A stretch of DNA of 5,671 nucleotides from UBA5009 sp038043185 (GTDB lineage Bacteria; Bdellovibrionota; Bdellovibrionia; Bdellovibrionales; Bdellovibrionaceae), in NCBI GenBank assembly GCA_038043185.1, contig JBBTCO010000043.1, positions 1 through 5,671 of the forward strand, in the 5' to 3' direction. The position numbers were made by a program, and so were the translations under genes. The number at the start of each line of letters is the position of its first letter. Position 1 is the first letter of the stretch. This document shows positions 1 through 3,919 of the stretch, in pieces. The notes beneath the pieces are model-generated. The model was not told the DNA's origin. It searched no databases and was given only the letters and a program-made list of their open reading frames with translations.

Positions 1-59
1 AAAAGAAATTGCCAGCTCTAATTGCTTACCCGTCGATGTCCCAAAATTTTTCAGCGACT

Positions 60-623
60 TTACATGCGATCCATGCGGCTGAGGTCGATCTGATTCCATA
101 GCCACACTAAAAAGATAACTGCAAAAAGAGTCATGACAAGTCGAACAGATTTCTTTTTTTCTAACTGAAAATTTTTGGTTAATCCTACAACTAAAAGCAA
201 TGCAGTGAACGCAAAACCAATCAAGGTGAGGGGTGGCAGATAATGTGAGCCAATTTGAAAAATGAAAAATGGCCAATTGGAAAAAATAATTAAGGTCAAT
301 AGACTTTGAGTCGAGATTGTTCGTCGTTCGAAAACTTGAAAGTAATAATAAAAGAAAGCAGTAAGAATAAAGATCATTAACAATGAAATGATCGGGAATA
401 AAAATATTCCGAACAAAACATTCAAATAATTAAGAGTCACTAAGCCGGTCAAAATACCCGAGACAATCGACAGAAGTACGTGGACTAAAAGTAAATGTTT
501 ATATCCCCAATTGGGAAGAGATTTGATTTCTTGAATCGGATTTATAGCAAAACGAAGCAGATAACTGAGGGTTTCTTTAATTTTAACTCTTAGCTTTTCT
601 TCGAATTGATCGATGGTTGACAT
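60..623 (-). CDS. Yip1-like five-helix integral membrane protein
   Basis: This is a 187-residue polytopic inner-membrane protein with no signal peptide. An N-terminal cytoplasmic stretch of about 40 residues (acidic and basic, containing NPIQEIKSLPNWG) is followed by five hydrophobic segments at roughly residues 43-64, 68-95, 106-124, 130-148 and 160-176, and the protein ends in a short charged tail. That layout, a soluble N-terminus with an NP...W motif ahead of five helices, resembles bacterial Yip1-domain proteins, whose biochemical role is poorly known. The assignment is by topology and feel, not by a diagnostic motif. The ATG at 621-623 is the only sensible start, but no Shine-Dalgarno sequence precedes it. 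The gene lies 24 bases downstream of the unknown protein at 648-995 and is probably cotranscribed with it. It could instead be an unrelated small five-helix family. Confidence 0.75.
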   Translation of the reverse strand: MSTIDQFEEKLRVKIKETLSYLLRFAINPIQEIKSLPNWGYKHLLLVHVLLSIVSGILTGLVTLNYLNVLFGIFLFPIISLLMIFILTAFFYYYFQVFERRTISTQSLLTLIIFSNWPFFIFQIGSHYLPPLTLIGFAFTALLLVVGLTKNFQLEKKKSVRLVMTLFAVIFLVWLWNQIDLSRMDRM

Positions 624-647
624 AAAACAAGTCGACCATGATCAGAA

Positions 648-995
648 TTAAAGTTCAAGTAGATCTTTTTCGGCGAGATGGATGACAGCCTCTAAAAGTT
701 GATTGAATTTTTTTGGCGGCCTAAGCAAAGCTTTTTGTTTGTCCAAACCGGGGAAAACCAAGGAGCTGCTGATAAAGTGTTCTTTTTTATTAAAATTCGT
801 GGGCGCTTTTGCAGTAGCTGAAATTTGGAAACCGTGTTCTTTGAGCCTAGCCAAATGCACACATTCGATAAGGTTAGGCTGAATCCAAACAAGGGGATAG
901 CGATTGAGTAAGCAATTCACCCTTAAGCCATGTTTGAAAATAAGAATTTTTGCAACTAGGGCGCCTATTGAAATGCGGAAATAAAATAAAAGCAT
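648..995 (-). CDS. hypothetical protein, 115 residues, unknown function
   Basis: I do not recognise this protein. The first 20 residues are hydrophobic (MLLFYFRISIGALVAKILIF) and could be a membrane anchor, or could be upstream sequence if translation starts at the GTG for residue 26. The rest is a soluble-looking domain with a basic middle (KAPTNFNKKEH), a central LVFPGLDKQKALLRPPKKF segment and an amphipathic, leucine-rich C-terminal helix. It contains two cysteines (residues 28 and 45) without a CxxC pattern. It is taken as real because it fills the space between two minus-strand genes with no competing frame of comparable length and has balanced amino-acid content. Gaps are 41 bases to the upstream gene and 24 to the downstream gene, which suggests an operon. 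No Shine-Dalgarno sequence precedes the ATG. Confidence 0.6.
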   Translation of the reverse strand: MLLFYFRISIGALVAKILIFKHGLRVNCLLNRYPLVWIQPNLIECVHLARLKEHGFQISATAKAPTNFNKKEHFISSSLVFPGLDKQKALLRPPKKFNQLLEAVIHLAEKDLLEL

Positions 996-999
996 AAGG

Positions 1000-1029
1000 T
1001 TTATCGTCTCACTTTTTACATCAAGGCAA
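1000..1029 (-). promoter_or_regulatory. weak sigma70-like promoter candidate for the 648-995 gene
   Basis: On the minus strand TTGCCT (1029-1024) and GATAAA (1005-1000) are separated by 18 bp; each box matches the consensus at four of six positions. If used, transcription would begin at about 993-994, essentially at the ATG (995-993), giving a leaderless or nearly leaderless message. In AT-rich DNA this quality of match is common by chance, so this is only a candidate. Confidence 0.2.
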
Positions 1030-1036
1030 AATCAGA

Positions 1037-1708
1037 TTAAAATGAGGTTAAGCTTTGTAAACTTAAATCCCATGAACCTCGATCACTCGAGGAGACTAAG
1101 GGTGATCGACCTGAAACTTCGGCACCCAAAGAAACAAAATCGCTAATCGGTGTGAATAAGCCAAAATTGATTAACAAGGCCGGAGTTGTGGCATCAATGT
1201 TAACGGATTTGTTGTCAGAGTAATGCATAAACCGTGTGGCCAGGCCCGTTCCCAATCGATACTTCCATTTTGCGCTTAGGTCTTCTTGAAAACCAATGCG
1301 GAAATCCAATTCCCGCAGGCTGATCTCTTGAGAAAAGCGGCTATGCACACCAAAATTTCGCCAGGTGGCTTCTGAATACCAATGCGGTGAAAACAAATTA
1401 ATACCCAAAGACAACTGCAATCCCGAAAGTTGATTTGAAAGGGAATTGCTTGGAATGGAAGTTGCGGAAAATGAAGTGACATAAGCCAAGCCGAAATGAA
1501 TTAAAACCTCATCAAATGGAGATGAACTTTCTTTTTTAAGATAGCTTTTTTTATTTGAGATTCGATTGAGCAAATCTTCGTAAGACACTTCTTCATAATC
1601 GGGTGAAGTTTCTTCGGAATTCATAGCTAGACCTTTGAAGGGTAGGGATAGGGCAAGGAATAAGACTACAACATTTAAACACACGCGTTTTTTAATAAAG
1701 ATCTCCAA
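1037..1708 (-). CDS. secreted protein, probable outer-membrane beta-barrel
   Basis: This 223-residue protein has a clear Sec signal peptide: IKKR at residues 5-8, a hydrophobic core around 11-22, and likely cleavage after GLA near residue 28. The mature N-terminus is an acidic, serine-rich stretch to about residue 63. From about residue 65 onward, alternating hydrophobic and polar residues with many Gly, Ser and aromatic residues (for example IHFGLAYVTSF, LQLSLGINLFSPHWY, LDFRIGFQEDL, YRLGTGLATRF) and a C-terminal Phe indicate a small outer-membrane barrel of roughly eight strands. No specific family is recognised. The start is TTG at 1708-1706: an in-frame TAA lies seven codons upstream and no ATG or GTG lies between it and the signal peptide. 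A GTG at residue 9 is the only nearby alternative, and it would remove the positive charges. No Shine-Dalgarno sequence is visible. It is the first gene of the leftward block. Confidence 0.8.
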   Translation of the reverse strand: MEIFIKKRVCLNVVVLFLALSLPFKGLAMNSEETSPDYEEVSYEDLLNRISNKKSYLKKESSSPFDEVLIHFGLAYVTSFSATSIPSNSLSNQLSGLQLSLGINLFSPHWYSEATWRNFGVHSRFSQEISLRELDFRIGFQEDLSAKWKYRLGTGLATRFMHYSDNKSVNIDATTPALLINFGLFTPISDFVSLGAEVSGRSPLVSSSDRGSWDLSLQSLTSF

Positions 1709-1728
1709 AGTGAAGGCTAACTTAGATT

Positions 1729-1758
1729 ATTTTACTCGATTTTTATTAAATTTGTAAA
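1729..1758 (-). promoter_or_regulatory. sigma70-like promoter candidate for the leftward gene block
   Basis: On the minus strand a TTTACA box (1758-1753) and a TAAAAT box (1734-1729) are separated by 18 bp of very AT-rich DNA, with five of six consensus matches each. Transcription would start near 1721-1722, giving a leader of only about 13 bases before the TTG start at 1708. The site lies in the 94-base divergent gap, where a promoter is expected. The call rests on pattern and position only. Confidence 0.4.
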
Positions 1759-1802
1759 AACTCGTCTATCGGACTGGACCTCTTTTTTGGCATACTTGCA
1801 CT

Positions 1803-2243
1803 ATGGGAACAATTTTTAGATCTCACAAGGTGAATGGATACTGTGCGTTTTGTCGTTCGCCCCATTGGCACTACCGACAAAAAAGCCTTGGTTCATTCCA
1901 TATTGTGATGAGTTTAGCGACAGCGGCAGTTATGAGCATTTATATATTTGGAGAACTAGATCCGCGATTGTGTTTATTTTTTGTTAGTGGATTGTGTTTA
2001 TCCGAGATTTTTACCCAAATTCGTTGGCGGCTTTCCTTGGTGTGTCGACAATGTGGTTTTGATCCGGTCACCTACAAGAAAGATCCCAATCAGGCCGTAA
2101 ATTTAGTCAAGAGTCGCCTTGAAAGGCGACAACAGTCGACTTCTTGGGCTTTACGACCAATTCATTTACCGACATTGACAGCTGAACGTGCGATCAGTTT
2201 GCAAAAAACCGAGAATCAACCCAGATTGTCGAAACAAATTTAA
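1803..2243 (+). CDS. small membrane protein with two CxxC pairs (split zinc-ribbon-like)
   Basis: This 146-residue protein is not assigned to a known family. It has a CxxC pair at residues 14-17 (CAFC), then two hydrophobic segments at about 32-50 and 55-72 separated by a short GELDPR turn, then a second CxxC pair at 81-84 (CRQCGFDP). A basic stretch (KSRLERRQQ, about 103-111) and a polar, probably disordered tail follow. With two helices both cysteine pairs lie on the same side of the membrane, so they could jointly bind one metal ion as a split zinc ribbon; this is inference. The ATG at 1803 is preferred because it keeps the first CxxC pair, which the next in-frame ATG (residue 36) would lose. 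No Shine-Dalgarno sequence precedes it. A CATACT sequence at 1791-1796 could be a -10 box giving a leaderless transcript, but no good -35 box was seen. The next gene follows after 41 bases. Confidence 0.75.
   Translation: MGTIFRSHKVNGYCAFCRSPHWHYRQKSLGSFHIVMSLATAAVMSIYIFGELDPRLCLFFVSGLCLSEIFTQIRWRLSLVCRQCGFDPVTYKKDPNQAVNLVKSRLERRQQSTSWALRPIHLPTLTAERAISLQKTENQPRLSKQI
2113..2130 (+). repeat. perfect 8-bp inverted repeat inside the CxxC membrane protein gene
   Basis: GTCGCCTT and AAGGCGAC are perfect inverse complements separated by GA. In RNA this would form a stable GC-rich hairpin with a four-base loop once the inner pair opens. It encodes the basic SRLERR segment, and there is no following T-run, so it is not a terminator. 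An arm of this length is only mildly unusual for a window this size. Confidence 0.4.
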
Positions 2244-2254
2244 GTTGTCGCTTG

Positions 2255-2282
2255 GTCTTAGCAAAGATAGTCTTTGTAAGAC
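2255..2282 (+). promoter_or_regulatory. hairpin over the glycosyltransferase ribosome-binding region
   Basis: The left arm is GTCTTA-G-CAAAG (2255-2266, one bulged G at 2261) and the right arm is CTTTGTAAGAC (2272-2282), forming an 11-bp stem around the five-base loop ATAGT. The stem ends two bases before the ATG at 2285 and buries the only SD-like bases (TAAGA, 2277-2281). A run of T does not follow, which argues against an intrinsic terminator for the upstream gene. The likely role is to limit translation initiation, opened by ribosomes finishing the upstream gene, by temperature or by a trans factor. The structure is seen; the role is inferred. Confidence 0.5.
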
Positions 2283-2284
2283 AA

Positions 2285-2980
2285 ATGAAAACACTGATCG
2301 TGATCCCGACATACAACGAATGCGAAAATATTCCAGTTTTGATTGATTCAATTCTTAAGCTCAATCGTGATTTGAATATTTTGGTGGTGGATGATAATTC
2401 ACCTGATGGGACAGGCTTGCTTGTCAGCGAAATATCCAAAAAAAATCCAAGTGTTCAATTGCTCTCTCGCCCAGGAAAAGAAGGCTTGGGACGGGCCTAT
2501 ATAGCTGGTTTGTCCTGGGGACTGAGTCAGAACTATGATTTTTTATTCGAGATGGATGCCGATTTTTCCCATCGACCTGAAGATTTATTAAAGTTGTTGG
2601 ATCGTCTTCAAGACGCCGATTTTATTGTAGGTTCCCGATATGTCCCAGGTGGACAAACAAAAAATTGGGGGATTTTGCGAAAAATAATTTCTCGAGGTGG
2701 CAGCCTGTATTCGCAAATTATTTTGGGTTATCCTTTGCAGGATTGGACTGGGGGATTCAATGGTTGGTCGCGAACTGTGCTCGAGAGAATTAGACTCGAC
2801 ACCGTCAAATCGAATGGTTACAGTTTCCAAATAGAACTTAAATACCGAGCCTTAAAAAATGGGTTTAAAGGTATTGAAGTTCCAATCTTGTTTGAGGATC
2901 GACGTGTTGGCCAGAGTAAAATGTCATTTAAAATTGTTATCGAGGCTTTTTACCGAGTTTGGAAAATTCGTTTCCAATAA
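2285..2980 (+). CDS. DPM1-type polyprenol-phosphate glycosyltransferase (GT2 family)
   Basis: This 231-residue enzyme very probably transfers a sugar, typically mannose, from a nucleotide sugar (GDP-mannose in characterised members) to a polyprenyl phosphate at the cytoplasmic face of the membrane, supplying a lipid-linked donor for later glycosylation. Family motifs appear in order: VIPTYNE (6-12), VVDDNSPDGTG (34-44), the metal-binding DADFSH (91-96), GSRYVPGG (116-123), SRGG (136-139), TGGF (155-158), GYSFQIE (178-184) and GQSKM (209-213). The length matches the soluble DPM1 type; there are no C-terminal membrane helices or GtrA-like domain. The ATG at 2285 places the first strand directly at VIPTYNE; an upstream TTG at 2252 would add an atypical 11-residue extension. 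A hairpin covers the ribosome-binding region. Donor sugar and acceptor cannot be read from the sequence. Its 3' end overlaps the open frame of the following gene. Confidence 0.93.
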   Translation: MKTLIVIPTYNECENIPVLIDSILKLNRDLNILVVDDNSPDGTGLLVSEISKKNPSVQLLSRPGKEGLGRAYIAGLSWGLSQNYDFLFEMDADFSHRPEDLLKLLDRLQDADFIVGSRYVPGGQTKNWGILRKIISRGGSLYSQIILGYPLQDWTGGFNGWSRTVLERIRLDTVKSNGYSFQIELKYRALKNGFKGIEVPILFEDRRVGQSKMSFKIVIEAFYRVWKIRFQ

Positions 2981-3848
2981 ATGTTATTCCCGTGTTTTTT
3001 TTCAGTTTTCATTTTGTGTATTCTTAATTATTTTAACTCTCCCAAGGCTTGGATTTGCGGCTGAAGGCGTGGTAAAAGTTGTCGTCATTTTACAAGGCGC
3101 CTTGGTTTACAAAGAAGCTGATTTTGATGCTAAAATAATAGGCCAAGCCAAGCGTGGCGATGTGTTTGATGCTTCACCAAAAAAGAAAGGCTATTTTTAT
3201 CGCATTCGCGTAAAGCCAGGCGTGATTGGTTATATTTCTGATGTGGACGTAAGGATCACGAAGGCAAAAAAAGAAAATATCGAAGTTGCAAAAACAAAAG
3301 CAGAAGTAAAAGAAGATTTGACGCCGAAGAAGCCATTTTTATCTCGTCGCTACCGTGGCATTGCCTTTGAAATGATGAATTATACAGAATCCACTTTAGG
3401 TGGTAACCGAACTGCTCAAGTGCCTTTTTTAGGAATCAAGTGGTCAGGGAATAACACCATGTTTAGCGGTGAAACGTACACTGATGCAAATATCTTGGCT
3501 GCTTTTAGTGCCCCCAAGTACTATGAAACTTACACGGGTAATGGGGCTTCTGGGTGGATAGTGAACTTGAATTTTTTATTTATGAACTCACAACAACAAG
3601 GGCGTAATCATTTTACCTTTTTTGGCATGGGACCGATGTTTAAATATTCTCACTTTGATGCCACATTGACGAATCCCACAACTTCCAAAAACAACAATTA
3701 CGCTTTGGATGATATGGCTGTGGGAGCCGTTTTCTCGTTGGGTTTAGCTTTTGATATAGGCAAATGCGCGCTGCGTTCAGAGGTGAAGTACTATCTCGAA
3801 TCTAAGCAATATGCCAGTTTTGGTCTCAGCCTCCAAATGGACTTTTGA
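2904..3848 (+). CDS. secreted SH3b-like domain protein with C-terminal outer-membrane beta-barrel
   Basis: The frame is open from upstream of 2859 to the TGA at 3846-3848. From GTG 2904 it gives 314 residues: a long N-terminus (1-30), a hydrophobic signal core (31-48) with likely cleavage near GFAA (50-53), an SH3b-like domain (about 57-118, with GALVYKEAD, RGDVF, YRIRV and GYISDVDV), a Lys/Glu-rich linker (119-150) and a barrel-like domain (151-314) ending in the outer-membrane signature FGLSLQMDF. SH3b domains in periplasmic proteins often contact peptidoglycan, so the protein may link cell wall and outer membrane; this is inference. The start is uncertain. GTG 2904 has GAGG six bases upstream (2894-2897) but overlaps the glycosyltransferase by 77 bases. 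TTG 2934 and ATG 2859 are in-frame alternatives. The ATG at 2981, directly after the glycosyltransferase stop, is one base out of frame ahead of a T8 run. Confidence 0.82.
   Translation: MLARVKCHLKLLSRLFTEFGKFVSNKCYSRVFFQFSFCVFLIILTLPRLGFAAEGVVKVVVILQGALVYKEADFDAKIIGQAKRGDVFDASPKKKGYFYRIRVKPGVIGYISDVDVRITKAKKENIEVAKTKAEVKEDLTPKKPFLSRRYRGIAFEMMNYTESTLGGNRTAQVPFLGIKWSGNNTMFSGETYTDANILAAFSAPKYYETYTGNGASGWIVNLNFLFMNSQQQGRNHFTFFGMGPMFKYSHFDATLTNPTTSKNNNYALDDMAVGAVFSLGLAFDIGKCALRSEVKYYLESKQYASFGLSLQMDF
2995..3002 (+). repeat. T8 homopolymer at the start of the SH3b-barrel gene
   Basis: Eight consecutive T lie 12 bases after the ATG at 2981. With eight T, that ATG reads only 27 codons to the TGA near 3062. 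With seven T (or ten), it would run into the secreted protein frame with a signal-peptide-like N-terminus. The tract is therefore a possible slippage site, a sequencing-error site, or coincidence. Confidence 0.45.
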
Positions 3849-3873
3849 CAAAGGGCCGCTGGGCTTCTAAAAA
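3845..3873 (+). promoter_or_regulatory. mutL: sigma70-like promoter candidate for mutL
   Basis: A perfect TTGACA (3845-3850) is followed after 17 bp by TAAAAA (3868-3873, four of six consensus matches). The -35 box contains the TGA stop of the preceding gene. Transcription would start around 3880, giving a leader of about 40 bases before the mutL ATG at 3920. There is no visible terminator between the genes, so readthrough from upstream is also possible. Confidence 0.45.
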
Positions 3874-3919
3874 AACACCTAGAGTCGCCTTTAAGACCTT
3901 CATGCCGAGGAACACTTTA

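Noticed and set aside
1..101. Open plus-strand frames at the left edge: 2-82, ending at TGA with CDPCG before the stop, and 3-101, ending at TAG; either could be the 3' end of a convergent gene. A minus-strand frame is also open from about 59 to the edge.
   Set aside because: Each is only about 20-33 codons, several frames are open at once, none shows a recognisable family motif, and no start codon lies inside. Sequence to the left is needed to decide.
1079..1109. Inverted repeat TCGATCAC / GTGATCGA with a 15-base loop near the 3' end of the leftward barrel gene.
   Set aside because: It lies in coding sequence, and 8-bp arms with a loop this long are expected a couple of times by chance in a window of this size.
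2255..2290. The hairpin before the glycosyltransferase read as an intrinsic terminator for the upstream gene.
   Set aside because: No T-run follows the stem; the next bases are ACAAATG, the start of the next gene.
2981..3064. A separate 27-codon small gene from ATG 2981 with a hydrophobic product.
   Set aside because: It lies wholly within the frame of the secreted protein, has no SD sequence, and is better explained as a possible frameshifted start of that protein.
2110..3891. An 11-base direct repeat, AGAGTCGCCTT, at 2110-2120 and 3881-3891.
   Set aside because: A few shared 11-mers are expected by chance in 5.7 kb; the copies have no shared context (one in coding, one in the mutL leader).
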